Positions 51,885 to 61,969 of a DNA stretch of 64,000 bases are shown in pieces. The notes under the pieces were generated by a model. The model ran no database searches, was not told where the DNA came from, and saw only the letters and a list, made by a program, of their open reading frames with translations. Numbering within the stretch: position 1 is the stretch's first letter; each line of letters begins with the position of its first letter. The translations under genes were made by a program, and so were the position numbers. Source of the DNA: Pirellulaceae bacterium (GTDB lineage Bacteria > Planctomycetota > Planctomycetia > Pirellulales > Pirellulaceae); NCBI GenBank assembly GCA_020852965.1, contig JADYZV010000111.1:1-64000 (forward strand), read 5' to 3'.

Positions 51885-54248
51885 TTATCGCAAGAGTTCG
51901 AGAATACGTTTGCGCTGTTCTTGTTCGGTCTCGGACAGCACTTTCTCTTGATCGTCGAGTAGTCCACGGACCAGATCGATAATCTCGTTAAAGTCTTCGA
52001 TGTCCTGCATGTTGGATTTGATCGCGTCTAATTTAAGTAGCACTGCATCGAGAGCTCGGCTCGACTCGGCGGCTGCCTGCGATCCACCGCCGGCCAGAGT
52101 GGCCGACTGCAGATCGGCTAAGTTGCGCTGTAAGACCGGGTATTCGGCGGCGAGCAGTTCTCGGAGAGGCACACCGACTTTGGAAAGCAATCGCTCCTGC
52201 CGATCATAGCTGTCGATGCGGTTATTGACCAATTGTTGGCGAAGATTATCCACGCGGGCGGCGACGCTCGACAGTTCTTGCTGCGACTTATCGGCCTGCA
52301 ATATGCTTTGCTGTGCCCACAGACCCGACAAACGCTGGACCTGCTCAGCGCGCGATTCCCGCATTGCCTCTTGCTGCAACGCGATCATGCCGCGTGCACT
52401 ATCCGCAGGCCTAGTTCGCAAAGCTGTCGGGGGCAATTCATTCTTGAGCGTCTGCAGCACCTCGCGTAGCTGTTCCAATTCGGCCACGATTTGCTCTAAG
52501 CGTTGTCTTAGTTCTAATTCTTGACGATCGAGGATGACCAGCAACTGATCGGGAGTGACCACCGACAGTTGAACTGGTTGGCCGCGTCCCACATGAGGCT
52601 GCGGCTTGAGATCGTAATAGTCGCTGGCGGATACTACTATCCCAAGCGTGGCACCGGGAGCTAGCTGCGTCGTGCCCTGTTGTACGAGCTGCTCAAGGTC
52701 GATAGTTGCCTGCAACTTCGTCTCCTCCAATTCCAGCGGAAGAGACAACGGTTCGGACTCATTCACAGCCAAATCTGCCGTAATCGTTTGGACGCCGTGG
52801 TCGTCGGTGACTGAGCCGACTATTGGCAGCATCGCATTGGGGGTTATGGCTAATCCAATACCGTCGAGCTGCGCGGTAACTTCGGGGATGGTGTCTTCGC
52901 GCACGGCGATAACATAGCGCGGGATTTGCTCGGCGGAGAGGCCGAATTGATCGAGCAGTCGAACTTCGATCACTTGGCTATGCGCAACTTTTCCGAGCGG
53001 TATTTCGAAGGTAGCGTCACTGCAGTCTAAGCTGCGAACTTCATCCTGAATCTCAGAGCCCTGTTGGTCCGTCGCTCCGTGAAGCAAGTAGTCCACGCGG
53101 CTCAATGGGCCGCTGGCCGTTCCACGCAGCGTGACATCCGTCCCCTCTGGAATGAAGATCCCCGTACGGTATTCGAGCGTTTCTTGCTGCGCGCGGACGC
53201 TGAGTGAATCGAGTAGATAACTCGGGTACTCGCAGGCCAGTTGCATGTCGGCGATCACCGCAGGCTCGACGACTTCGATCGTCAAATCGCGCAGCCGAGC
53301 ATCGAGCCCGACGATATCGATGTGCATATTCTGCGACAGCCCATCGAGCGGTGGTCCGTCGAGCGTGAAGGGTTGCCACGCGTCGCGTGGGCCACCGACA
53401 CGGCGCAGGTTGGCGCGGCCGCGTGCGCCATCGCTGGCTCGATAGTACAGCGTACAGATTTCGGGGACTTGTGGAGCCCCAGCGTCAGCAGAAATCTGCA
53501 GTAGCGGTGCTGCCCCTTGAGGAACCCGAACTACTCCGTCGACAAACGGGAGCCACACGCGTTCTGCGGACAACTGTGTAGAAAAAGCTGGAATCTGAAG
53601 TTGCAAACCATCTGCGCGGAGGGCCGCACGGCGCGGCCACGGTTCGTCTGTCAACGCAAACAACCTTCGTGACCAACGCCCCGTCCAGTCGGACATCCCC
53701 ACCGCAGCGACCACAGTTACTACAACCGCAAAAGTGGTAGCCAGGCCGACTGTCCATAGTGGTTGCCAGTTGAATAGCTCACGCGGTTTGACATCAGCGA
53801 TGTGCTGGGTGGCTGAATCGTGCACACGCACGAGCATAGCACTGTATGCGGTGGGATTGGCTACGTCACTCGACGACTGGCCACTCAACTCGACGGCGGT
53901 AATCAATTCGTTGTTGAGCTGCGGGTAGCTGCGCTCTAATAAAAGCGCTAGCGATTTGTTCTCCAGACGAACCCACAGCCGGACAACGATCCATTTCCAA
54001 GCGATCCACAGGCTGCCGGCCAGCATCACTATTAGCAGACCGATACGCAGCGCTCGCGGCGATTCGCTCGAGCCGACCGTCACGGGGAGATAGTCGATCA
54101 GCCCACCCAACCAGAAAGCAATCAGCAGCCATAGCGCGATGAGCAGCAACCCTTGAGCGGTCACGTAGCGCCGCAGCAGCCGACGCAGTTCGTCCAATCT
54201 GCTCAGGATTGCGCTCGATAGCCGGAAGTCGTCTGACGAAGGTTGCAT
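51885..54248 (-). CDS. Membrane protein with large extracytoplasmic and coiled-coil region
   Basis: 787 residues. Two membrane helices near the N-terminus (GLLLIALWLLIAFWLGGLI and IGLLIVMLAGSLWIAWKW) and a third at about 165-185 (LWTVGLATTFAVVVTVVAAVGM). Beta-rich domains follow, with Ig-like character (VTDDHGVQTITADLAVNESEPL), then a long coiled coil from about 560 (RQELELRQRLEQIVAELEQLREVL... and RVDNLRQQLVNNRIDSYDRQERLLSK). The layout resembles DUF4175-type proteins, but I cannot confirm the family. It lies 271 bases after the VWA gene and directly before the SDSxP gene (8-base gap), with which it probably forms a complex. Role unknown. Confidence 0.82.
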   Translation of the reverse strand: MQPSSDDFRLSSAILSRLDELRRLLRRYVTAQGLLLIALWLLIAFWLGGLIDYLPVTVGSSESPRALRIGLLIVMLAGSLWIAWKWIVVRLWVRLENKSLALLLERSYPQLNNELITAVELSGQSSSDVANPTAYSAMLVRVHDSATQHIADVKPRELFNWQPLWTVGLATTFAVVVTVVAAVGMSDWTGRWSRRLFALTDEPWPRRAALRADGLQLQIPAFSTQLSAERVWLPFVDGVVRVPQGAAPLLQISADAGAPQVPEICTLYYRASDGARGRANLRRVGGPRDAWQPFTLDGPPLDGLSQNMHIDIVGLDARLRDLTIEVVEPAVIADMQLACEYPSYLLDSLSVRAQQETLEYRTGIFIPEGTDVTLRGTASGPLSRVDYLLHGATDQQGSEIQDEVRSLDCSDATFEIPLGKVAHSQVIEVRLLDQFGLSAEQIPRYVIAVREDTIPEVTAQLDGIGLAITPNAMLPIVGSVTDDHGVQTITADLAVNESEPLSLPLELEETKLQATIDLEQLVQQGTTQLAPGATLGIVVSASDYYDLKPQPHVGRGQPVQLSVVTPDQLLVILDRQELELRQRLEQIVAELEQLREVLQTLKNELPPTALRTRPADSARGMIALQQEAMRESRAEQVQRLSGLWAQQSILQADKSQQELSSVAARVDNLRQQLVNNRIDSYDRQERLLSKVGVPLRELLAAEYPVLQRNLADLQSATLAGGGSQAAAESSRALDAVLLKLDAIKSNMQDIEDFNEIIDLVRGLLDDQEKVLSETEQEQRKRILELLR

Positions 54249-54352
54249 GGGATAGCGGGGTTGGCAGAAATTGGAAGAATTGAGTTAAATGGAAACCGTT
54301 CAATCGCAAGCAAGCATGCACAAAGTTAGTCTACCATGATGACGTGGCAACT

Positions 54353-54393
54353 CCATCCGTGCGAGCCAATGACTCAAAGACTCGCACGGATGG
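54353..54393. terminator. Hairpin after the VWA/GATase-like gene
   Basis: CCATCCGTGCGAG (54353-54365) and its exact reverse complement (54381-54393) form a 13-bp stem with a 15-base loop in the 271-base gap. No T-tract follows, so an intrinsic terminator is only possible. Adjacent sequence (about 54384-54405) is shared, inverted, with 29439-29460, so this may be a dispersed repeat. Confidence 0.4.
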
Positions 54394-54519
54394 CAAAGCC
54401 GGAGCAAGGGTGGCAGGACAGTAATGGATTGAACCAAACCACCCACTTTCCTTAAGTTTTTCCTTTTGTCAGAAGAAGACACACGAGCAAAATCGAGCTC
54501 GTGAACAACTACGTTAAAT

Positions 54520-57285
54520 TCATGCCAATCGGTGAAGGCGACGGGCGAGCCATTCCAGCGACAAAGCACCGGCGATCCAAGCCATGAGCCAGCCCAGCCA
54601 GCGGAGCTGGAAGACCGGGTCGGTCGCACCAGGCAAGAAGGCTACTTGGTCTTGCGGTGCAATACGACCGACTAAATCCAAGCCATCGTTGGCGTCGGGC
54701 AGCATGGCTGCGGCCACACCTGTCCAGTAGTTCCCGCCTGTGTCGACGGCCAATTGCCGCAATAGCCCGTCGTTGCGTTGGCCGTGCTGCATCTCTCGAG
54801 CGGGAACTTTCGCGTCGACCGTAGCGGTCAAGACTTCGTCGGAGGCGAGACCGCCCAACTGCAATTGTAACGAGTATTCACCGGGAACTTGTACGGGAAA
54901 CTGGCCCGTGTAAACGCCGGGCTGCGAGCCATCGGCCAAGGGGCGCAGCACCAGAGGTAGATTGCGGCCTTGAGCATCGATCAACCGAGCGACGACTTCG
55001 CTTTGCAACAACGGTTCGTAACGCTGGTCCTTGAGAACCGCACGCACGACGACTTGTTCTCCCAAGCTGGCTTGTTCGCGATCGACGAGTAGCACGCCGC
55101 GATCGGAATCCATCAACAAGCGACCTTGCGAAATCCAACGCACGAGCTTGGTGTAAAAGCGATCGAAGTATTGATCCCCAAGCACGCGCAGCCGCCACAA
55201 CTCACCGCCGCCGAGAAAAACGCAGCGTCCTGCGCCATAGAATTGGCTGGCCAAATAGATAGGTTGTTGCCCATCGACGGCCGCCGTGGGGTCTGAGAAA
55301 AGTGCGAGCGCTTTGGCACCTGGCTTGAGTTCATAGGCCGCATAGAAGCTATGGACGCCTGGAAAGCTTTTCCACAACTCGCCACTGGTCTGAGCATCGT
55401 CGCTGAGCCATAGGAAATCGGTTTGACGCCCATCGGGAGTAATCGTCAACGGCCAGGGAGATGTCGATTCGATTCGACCGGCGGCCAACAAGCTACTACC
55501 GCGCTGATCGAGGACAACCGGGGATAGCGATCGCAGCGTCGTCGAGCGCGAGCCGGAAGCCGAGCGCGCGATCCACTTGGGCATTTCCACCGAACCGGCC
55601 ACCATCAGAAAACCGCCCGCCTGCTCTGCAACCCACTTCTCCAGCGCTTCCACCCTGCGATCAGGGATCTGGGTCCAATCGACGTCGAACGCTAGTACCG
55701 CATCGTACCTGGACAGCTCCATGCGGTCGGCCGGGAATTCAGTCAGCAATTGTTGCGATTCCTGAGAGGATCGCGCACTGCCACTCTGCAACAGCACATG
55801 GGACTCGACATCGCGATCGCGGTAAAGCAAATTGCGCACAAATTGATACTCACGCGTCGGGCCACCAGCCACAATGAGCACGCGATTCTTGCGTTCGATG
55901 ACTTCGATCGTGGTGACTTGGACGTTGTCACGCTTATCGCTTTCATTAGGGAGTGGTAGTACGCGAGCCGCGTATTGCCACTCGCCCACCGCCTTGGGTT
56001 CCAATTCGAATTGCGCGGTCGCGAGCGAACCATCTGCTGGGATATCGATTTGCTGTTCGGCTTCGATCCCCAAACTATCGAGTGCTGCGTCCTTGGGACC
56101 TGAAGTGATTTGAACGGTGACACTCTGGTTGGCAAAGCCGCTCGAGCCAATCAGGGCCGAAAGCGTGAAGCGGTCACCTGGGTAGAGCCGCTTCGGCAGG
56201 TCGACTTCGAGCAGTTGCAGATTCGGTGGGCTGAGCTCCGAACCCAGCCCGACGATGTACAGCGGAACGCGCATGTTCTGCGCCGTGGAAACCACTTGAC
56301 GCGGATCGATTCCAGCGTTGTTTCGACCATCGGTAAGCACCACGATACCAGCCAGAGGGCCGCCCGTTTCGCGATCGAGCACCGCTTTGATGGCGTCGCC
56401 CAAACGCGTTTCTCCACCCGAAGGTTGCAATGCGTCCGACCAATTGTTGGGGAGCGAGACTAGCTCTTGAGCCTGTTCTTCACTGATCTCTGTTACGCCA
56501 GCGACCAGCGGAGGTAGGTCGGCACCGAGAATTGCCGCCAGCGAATAACGCGAGTTGGGGACGATGGCAATCGCCGAAATTCCCAACGCAGTAAGTGCGA
56601 AGATCGAACCGGCAAGCAGCAGCCAACTGCCGACGGCCCAATTGCGCACGCCAGCCAGTTGCGCACCGAGCGAGATCAGCAGGCAGAGCAGTCCCAAGAT
56701 AGCTACGCCTGTGGCCAGCAGCATCGTGTGGCGACCGCGCGTGAGTTGGGCCTGATCGTTCTCAGAGTTTACTTTCAGCGGCGAGTTGTCGGACTCACTG
56801 CGCTTTTCCATCGCCCCCACAATGGCAGGACGCGAGAGCTGATCAAAGCGATAGATCGAGAGCTGATGCTGCTCGGATAGCCGCTGCAGAATGTCAGATT
56901 GCGAGAACAGCTCCGTGGCTTCGTCCGTTCGCGATCCGTTGTAATTGACGCCGATGACCGAGGGAGTGCCAGGCAGGGTCATACTCAGCGACGTATCGAC
57001 CAGAATGGCTACGCGCGAGTCTCGCACAACGCGCTGCTCCGTGCGCTTGTCTAGCTGGAAAAAGTAGAGTAAAAGACCGGTCAAAGCGGCCAAACGCAGT
57101 AGCATCAGCGCCCAGCCTACGGCGCGGTGATGTTCCGCCGAGTCGCGGCGATACCAGGCGACTACAAACACAGCAATGGCGAGCGTCACGCTCGCCAACA
57201 ACAGCCAGTGCCACCATTGATCGAGTTGTTCGACACGCAGCCATTGATAGATGACGCGAGTTTCGCTTAACAACAACGGAATCAT
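54520..57285 (-). CDS. Membrane VWA-domain protein with GATase-like region (BatA/B-associated)
   Basis: 921 residues. Membrane helices at about 26-44 and 56-77; a VWA MIDAS motif DTSLS at 97-101; MIDAS Thr near 293 (GGETRLGDAI) and Asp319 in VVLTDGRNN. Between the first MIDAS motif and the rest lie two extra hydrophobic helices (about 188-210 and 217-242), a membrane hairpin inserted into the VWA fold. Residues about 460-690 look like the class I glutamine-amidotransferase-like domain often seen in such proteins (NRVLIVAGGPTREYQFVRNLL, FDVDWTQIPDRRVEALEKWV, GGGELWRLRVLGDQYFDRFY). A C-terminal helix ends at LEWLARRLHRLA. Its ATG overlaps the upstream BatA-like stop by four bases. Confidence 0.88.
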   Translation of the reverse strand: MIPLLLSETRVIYQWLRVEQLDQWWHWLLLASVTLAIAVFVVAWYRRDSAEHHRAVGWALMLLRLAALTGLLLYFFQLDKRTEQRVVRDSRVAILVDTSLSMTLPGTPSVIGVNYNGSRTDEATELFSQSDILQRLSEQHQLSIYRFDQLSRPAIVGAMEKRSESDNSPLKVNSENDQAQLTRGRHTMLLATGVAILGLLCLLISLGAQLAGVRNWAVGSWLLLAGSIFALTALGISAIAIVPNSRYSLAAILGADLPPLVAGVTEISEEQAQELVSLPNNWSDALQPSGGETRLGDAIKAVLDRETGGPLAGIVVLTDGRNNAGIDPRQVVSTAQNMRVPLYIVGLGSELSPPNLQLLEVDLPKRLYPGDRFTLSALIGSSGFANQSVTVQITSGPKDAALDSLGIEAEQQIDIPADGSLATAQFELEPKAVGEWQYAARVLPLPNESDKRDNVQVTTIEVIERKNRVLIVAGGPTREYQFVRNLLYRDRDVESHVLLQSGSARSSQESQQLLTEFPADRMELSRYDAVLAFDVDWTQIPDRRVEALEKWVAEQAGGFLMVAGSVEMPKWIARSASGSRSTTLRSLSPVVLDQRGSSLLAAGRIESTSPWPLTITPDGRQTDFLWLSDDAQTSGELWKSFPGVHSFYAAYELKPGAKALALFSDPTAAVDGQQPIYLASQFYGAGRCVFLGGGELWRLRVLGDQYFDRFYTKLVRWISQGRLLMDSDRGVLLVDREQASLGEQVVVRAVLKDQRYEPLLQSEVVARLIDAQGRNLPLVLRPLADGSQPGVYTGQFPVQVPGEYSLQLQLGGLASDEVLTATVDAKVPAREMQHGQRNDGLLRQLAVDTGGNYWTGVAAAMLPDANDGLDLVGRIAPQDQVAFLPGATDPVFQLRWLGWLMAWIAGALSLEWLARRLHRLA

Positions 57286-59621
57286 GCGTGAGCTCCTGTC
57301 GGGCGTGGAGCATGATAGCTGGCCGAGTAGGCGAGCAATTGTTCAATCAATAGCAGTCCGGCAAGACAGGCCATCAGCAACATACTATGCGATGCCTCGG
57401 GGGAGTGAAGTCCGCTACCGCTGATAGCGTCAGCCGTGCGAATGTTGAGCGGAATGCCAGCTAGCTTTTGCTCGAGTTCCGTATGCGAGACTCGGTCCAG
57501 GTTTCCTTCGGCGGCTGCCACGTTGTGAGCTGAGTTCTGTAGCAATTTCTCGCCTTGGCTATTGATCATCCAGGTTTCATAAATGCCTGGGCGGAGCAGG
57601 CTGTCGATGAGGTCGCGATCCATATCGGCCAGGTCGATCGACAGCTCCAAGCGGGCTATATCGCTGCTGTTTGGGTCGACAGCCACTTGGCGCAAGAGCC
57701 TAACTCGCGGGCTCCCCTCGCGTTTGGCGGGGAGCAACACTTCGGCTTCGGGGAGTACCGTCGTACCGCTTACAACCATCTCCAACGGGCTGCCGATCGG
57801 CGCGCTGGTCGGAGCGCGGCGAAAGCTCCCCAAGTAACCCAGCGTGCGCAAGGCGACGACGACAAACGTCGGATCTTGCGCCCAGTTGCTCCAGTCGTTG
57901 GTCAGTCCCGTCAGCAAAGTGACGACGCGTCCGTCTCCCAACCCTCGGTCGATCAACAGGGGCGACCCCAGCGGACCGGTAGCGATCAACTCAAGTCCTG
58001 TGCGATCGAGACTGTCCGCCGTGGGGAGCAGTTGTTGGCGGATCTGAAGTAGCGAAAATGGGCTGACCGAGAGTTGACGCAAAGGGCCCAGGATCGGATG
58101 CTCGGTAGCGGCCACTTGCGGAGGACCTTGATCGTCGACTGCCGGTGAATTCTCGACGATCTGTTGCAGTTGGACTGGGAAGAAGCCCTGGCCCTCTCGA
58201 AACAGCTCTTGATTGACAAACTGCAAGTTGGTATTGCGCCCGCAGACGATCAACACACCTCCGCCGCCGCGACTGAAATCTTCGATCTTACTCACGGCCT
58301 GTCGGTCCAGCCGCGGAACGTCGAGCAGCGCGATCGTGTCAAAGCCAGCTAAGGTTTCGGCCGGCATGTCGCGTACGGCAGACGCATCGACTGTTTCCGA
58401 AGTCATTCCCGTGCGTAGTCTTGCGTCGGGGGCTAGCACGGTCTGAAAGAAGAATGCGTTCGAACGGTCTACCTCGCCATCGACAAGCAATACGCGTTGC
58501 GATGCGCGGATGCCGATTACCGACCACCGTCGATTGTCTGTTGCCAAACTATCGTCGGGAAGCGTAACTTCGACCGCATGCTGGCCGGCCGTGCCGAAGA
58601 TCACTTGCACCTGTCGAGTCACGGTTTCACCGGGCTCAATCTGTTCGATCACGACGGGAGGTAGGTCGAGCACCTCCCCCGAGTAAGGACTGTCAGTACG
58701 CGGTTCCGTAGCGCCAGCGGCGTAGCTGATCGATCGCACTTTGGCGACCACATTGCGAGCCATTTGACTGGAATGATTGCGCACTTGAAAGCGGACCATT
58801 AGCGGAACTCCGGCGGCCCACACCTCTTGCTCGGGCTCGACAGAAACCAATGATAGATTGGCAGCCGATTCACCGCTGCAGTCGATCAAGTGCAGCTCCG
58901 CCGAGTCGTCGACCAGTGCACGCAATTTGTTACGGAGAACTTCAGGCTCGCCGAATTCATTGCGCCTCAAATCGCTCAACAAGTAGACATGAGCCTGCTC
59001 GGCAGTATTGTCGACGATCAATGGAATGATCAGTTCGAGGGCATCTTCGGGGGAAAGCTGCAATGCGGTCGGCTCGGTGGCCGACAATCGGTCGAGTAAT
59101 TTGCCAGGGTCTTGCGGAACCGATTGAGCTAGCAGGTCGGCGGCGGCATCGATCCGCGCCTCGTCGCCAGCCGCTCGAGTGGCTAAGGTCGCGCGGCTCA
59201 GCCGCAGCAGCGTCAATTGATTTTGGCCTGGCTGCGCAGCTATCGAACGGACCAACGCATTGACAGCCCGCAGCGCGCTGGCATACGCAGTATCGTCTGC
59301 ATCGCTGGCGGCCATTGAATAGCTGTCGTCGAGGAGCAGGTAATGGTGCGTGGCTTGGCCACCGAGCATCCCCAGCCAACGCGAGCTGCTGATCCACTTG
59401 GCCAACATGGCGACCAGCAGCAGCATGGCCAACATGCGGGCAGCCAACAGTAGCCATTGTTTGAGCATCACCCAGCGGCGATTGCGGCGATAGCTCTCGA
59501 GCAAAAAGTCCATCGCGGCCCACTTCTGCTTGCGGTGCCGCAGCAGGTTGATCAAGTGGATCAGGATAGGCACCGTCACCAACAAAAAGCCCCACGTCAA
59601 CGGTTGATAGAGAAACTGCAT
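57282..59621 (-). CDS. BatA-like membrane protein with VWA and GATase-like domains
   Basis: 779 residues. The N-terminus MQFLYQPLTWGFLLVTVPILIHLINLLRHRKQKWAAMDFLLES is the classic BatA/aerotolerance N-terminal domain (Pro-Ile-xx-His-Leu helix, second helix LLLAARMLAMLLLVAML). VWA domain from about 85 with MIDAS DDSYS and a later LLSDLRRNEF. Then Ig-like (QVRNHSSQMARNVVAKV) and amidotransferase-like parts (QRVLLVDGEVDRS, GFDTIALLDVPRLDRQAVSKIEDFSRGGGGVLIVCG). C-terminal membrane helix near SMLLMACLAGLLLIEQLLAY. It lies 7 bases after DUF58 and is coupled (ATGA) to the next VWA gene. Probable partner of MoxR and DUF58 in an envelope stress or assembly complex. Confidence 0.9.
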   Translation of the reverse strand: MQFLYQPLTWGFLLVTVPILIHLINLLRHRKQKWAAMDFLLESYRRNRRWVMLKQWLLLAARMLAMLLLVAMLAKWISSSRWLGMLGGQATHHYLLLDDSYSMAASDADDTAYASALRAVNALVRSIAAQPGQNQLTLLRLSRATLATRAAGDEARIDAAADLLAQSVPQDPGKLLDRLSATEPTALQLSPEDALELIIPLIVDNTAEQAHVYLLSDLRRNEFGEPEVLRNKLRALVDDSAELHLIDCSGESAANLSLVSVEPEQEVWAAGVPLMVRFQVRNHSSQMARNVVAKVRSISYAAGATEPRTDSPYSGEVLDLPPVVIEQIEPGETVTRQVQVIFGTAGQHAVEVTLPDDSLATDNRRWSVIGIRASQRVLLVDGEVDRSNAFFFQTVLAPDARLRTGMTSETVDASAVRDMPAETLAGFDTIALLDVPRLDRQAVSKIEDFSRGGGGVLIVCGRNTNLQFVNQELFREGQGFFPVQLQQIVENSPAVDDQGPPQVAATEHPILGPLRQLSVSPFSLLQIRQQLLPTADSLDRTGLELIATGPLGSPLLIDRGLGDGRVVTLLTGLTNDWSNWAQDPTFVVVALRTLGYLGSFRRAPTSAPIGSPLEMVVSGTTVLPEAEVLLPAKREGSPRVRLLRQVAVDPNSSDIARLELSIDLADMDRDLIDSLLRPGIYETWMINSQGEKLLQNSAHNVAAAEGNLDRVSHTELEQKLAGIPLNIRTADAISGSGLHSPEASHSMLLMACLAGLLLIEQLLAYSASYHAPRPTGAHA

Positions 59622-59628
59622 GAGCGAA

Positions 59629-60540
59629 TTATCTCCTCACCGAACGCTGGCGCGTATTCTGGCGACTGCTGAGCAGTTTGGACAAGATCGCGTCGGGCGC
59701 ATCGCTGGTGCGGATCAATAGATAGTCGCTCTTCGAAGCGGCGCACGAGCGGCGCACGCGATCAAGAAATCGCTCCAACGCTTCGAGATAGCCTTCGCGC
59801 AGGGCGCGAGGATTGCATGTCAAATGATCGTCACTTTCGAGCCCCTCGAACCGTGTGGGATCAGCAAAGGGAAAGTCGAGCTCGTCGTCGTCCAAAATAT
59901 GCAATACCATCACGTCGTGGCCGGCCCGGCGCAGCGTATCGATACCACGCAACGAGCTCTCTTCGGCACCGAGCAAATCGCTCAGCAAAATCATCAGGCC
60001 GCGCTTAGGGAAGGTCTGGACTACGTCACGGAATACCGAATCGAGATTCGTCTTGTCACCCGGGGCGGCATTTTCAAGTGAGCTCAGAATATCGGTCAAG
60101 TGACGCTGACTGGTACGTAGCGGTACGCGGCTGCGTATTTTGTTGTCGAACAATACGCTTCCCACCGCATCCTGTTGCTTGAGCACCAGTAACGAAATGC
60201 AGGCGGCCAGAATCGACGCATACTCGAACTTGGTCATCGGACCGCGACCGTAGCCCATGCTGGCAGAACTATCGATCAGCAGGCTACAGCGCAGGTTCGT
60301 GTCCTCTTCGTACTGCTTGATGACCAGACGGTCCTGCCGAGCCCAAACTTTCCAATCGACGTGGCGCACGTCGTCCCCAGGTACATACTGACGATGCTGC
60401 ACGAACTCGACCGATTGCCCGAAATAGGGACTGCGGTGAGCACCTGAGAGAAAACCTTCGACGATGTGGCGGGCGCGGAGCTCGAGTTGCTGTACCCGCT
60501 TGACCGCCTCAGGAGGCAAAAATCTTTTGGAAGCGGGCAT
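59629..60540 (-). CDS. DUF58 / VWA-like protein
   Basis: 303 residues, start at ATG 60538-60540 inside the moxR 3' end (32-base overlap). DUF58 signature: [64 protein letters not shown], with the [41 protein letters not shown] and [11 protein letters not shown] follow. No membrane helix. In known MoxR systems DUF58 proteins act with the AAA ATPase and membrane VWA proteins; both are adjacent here. Function: adaptor or substrate-binding component, inferred. Confidence 0.94.
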   Translation of the reverse strand: MPASKRFLPPEAVKRVQQLELRARHIVEGFLSGAHRSPYFGQSVEFVQHRQYVPGDDVRHVDWKVWARQDRLVIKQYEEDTNLRCSLLIDSSASMGYGRGPMTKFEYASILAACISLLVLKQQDAVGSVLFDNKIRSRVPLRTSQRHLTDILSSLENAAPGDKTNLDSVFRDVVQTFPKRGLMILLSDLLGAEESSLRGIDTLRRAGHDVMVLHILDDDELDFPFADPTRFEGLESDDHLTCNPRALREGYLEALERFLDRVRRSCAASKSDYLLIRTSDAPDAILSKLLSSRQNTRQRSVRR

Positions 60541-61564
60541 CGCGCGTCAACTCGTCCTCGGTGGTGGGGGTTTCCTTGATCAGTCGATCGACCACATCAT
60601 CGGTCGAGATGCCGTCGCTTTCAGCCGCAAAGGTGACGACCATCCGATGCCGGAGCACCGGACGACAGAGGGCTTGGATGTCTTCCACAGTCACATGCGC
60701 GCGGCCATGGAGCAGGGCCCGAGCCTTGCCCCCCAGCACCAGGAATTGTACCGCTCGCGGACCGGCTCCCCAGCCGACTTGGTCGCTCACAAACTCGGGG
60801 ATACCCGCCGTGCCAACGCGCGTCTGACGGACTAGCGCCAGTGCGTAGCGGATCGTCTGGTCGGCGATGGGCACACTGCGCACCAAATCCTGAAGTTCGA
60901 GAATGTCGGGACCGCTGAGAACAGGCTCGATGTCGCTGTGTTGCCGCGAAGTGGTGCGCCGCGCCACTTCGAGCTCTTCATCGAAGCTCGGGTAGTCGAC
61001 CAGTACCTTGAACATGAAGCGATCTTGTTGCGCTTCAGGGAGTGGATAGGTCCCCTCCTGCTCGATCGGGTTTTGAGTGGCCAAAACAAAGAAAGGGTCG
61101 CTCAGCGGATGACGCACGCGCCCCACCGTGACCTGACGCTCCTGCATCGCTTCCAACAGAGCGGCTTGGGTCTTGGGAGGGGTGCGATTGATTTCGTCGG
61201 CCAATACCACGTTGGCAAATAGCGGACCCTCCATAAAGCGCCGCTGCAGGCCACCGCCAGGCTGCTCCTCAATCACCTCGGTCCCCGTGATGTCAGCAGG
61301 CATCAGGTCAGGAGTGAACTGAATGCGGCTGAAGCTCAGACTGAGCGTCTGTGCCAGCGTGCTGACCAGCAACGTCTTGGCCAAACCGGGAACCCCCTCC
61401 AGCAGGCAGTGCCCTCGACTAAAGATGCTGATTAGTAGTTGATCAATGACATCCTGCTGGCCCACGATGACTTTGCTGAGTTGAACGCGAATCTTGTCGC
61501 GGGCCGCTTGAAGCCTGTCGATCGCTTCAGCCGATGGGGCTGAGCTTCCATTACTGTCGGTCAT
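60509..61564 (-). CDS. MoxR family AAA+ ATPase
   Basis: About 351 residues from the ATG at 61562-61564 ([19 protein letters not shown]); the frame extends 9 codons further. Walker [15 protein letters not shown], Walker [32 protein letters not shown], sensor 1 [28 protein letters not shown] and a C-terminal lid domain ([32 protein letters not shown]). This is the MoxR proper subfamily; it remodels or activates metal- or VWA-containing partners. First gene of the leftward run; a repeat hairpin (61681-61700) lies upstream. Confidence 0.95.
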   Translation of the reverse strand: MTDSNGSSAPSAEAIDRLQAARDKIRVQLSKVIVGQQDVIDQLLISIFSRGHCLLEGVPGLAKTLLVSTLAQTLSLSFSRIQFTPDLMPADITGTEVIEEQPGGGLQRRFMEGPLFANVVLADEINRTPPKTQAALLEAMQERQVTVGRVRHPLSDPFFVLATQNPIEQEGTYPLPEAQQDRFMFKVLVDYPSFDEELEVARRTTSRQHSDIEPVLSGPDILELQDLVRSVPIADQTIRYALALVRQTRVGTAGIPEFVSDQVGWGAGPRAVQFLVLGGKARALLHGRAHVTVEDIQALCRPVLRHRMVVTFAAESDGISTDDVVDRLIKETPTTEDELTRDARFQKIFAS

Positions 61565-61680
61565 GCCGTTTTCCCTAACCATCCTGCACAAATTACCAGC
61601 CTAATAGCATGGTGCAGTTTAGCGAGGAAAGCTAGCCCCCAACGCTCTTAACGTGGCTGCCGTTGCCAGACCGCAGAAGT

Positions 61681-61700
61681 CCACCGCCTGGTGGCGGTGG
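61681..61700. repeat. CCACCGCCTGGTGGCGGTGG hairpin
   Basis: A single 20-base hairpin related to the copies at 40973-41057. It lies between the BON-domain gene stop and moxR and could end BON transcription. Confidence 0.75.
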
Positions 61701-61723
61701 CTACGAAGATCTTGATGCGATGG

Positions 61724-61969
61724 CTAGCGCAGCGTATCGGCTCGTACCACGATCTCATTAGCGATCGAACGCATTCCACAGGCAGATTGGGCCATGTGTT
61801 GGGCCAACACCTTGATATCAAACGAACTCACGCAGCCGCGCAAAACGACTTCCGAGCCACTCGTTTGACAATGTAAATTACGAACTTGGGCCATCTCTGA
61901 CGATTGAAACAAATCGTTGACGTGATCTTCGAGCAACATGGGGACCGAAGCATGGAGCACGGCGGGCAT
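61724..61969 (-). CDS. BON-domain protein
   Basis: 81 residues from the ATG at 61967-61969 (MPAVLHASVPMLLEDHVNDLFQ), with TAGGAAC upstream. A BON domain is visible: LLEDHVNDLFQSSEMAQVRNLHCQTSGSEVVLRGCVSSFDIKVLAQHMAQSACGMRSIANEIVVRADTL (the central Gly in VVLRGCV and terminal NEIVV). Such domains bind phospholipid or act as adhesive modules. No signal peptide, so this one may be cytoplasmic. Single gene. Confidence 0.83.
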   Translation of the reverse strand: MPAVLHASVPMLLEDHVNDLFQSSEMAQVRNLHCQTSGSEVVLRGCVSSFDIKVLAQHMAQSACGMRSIANEIVVRADTLR

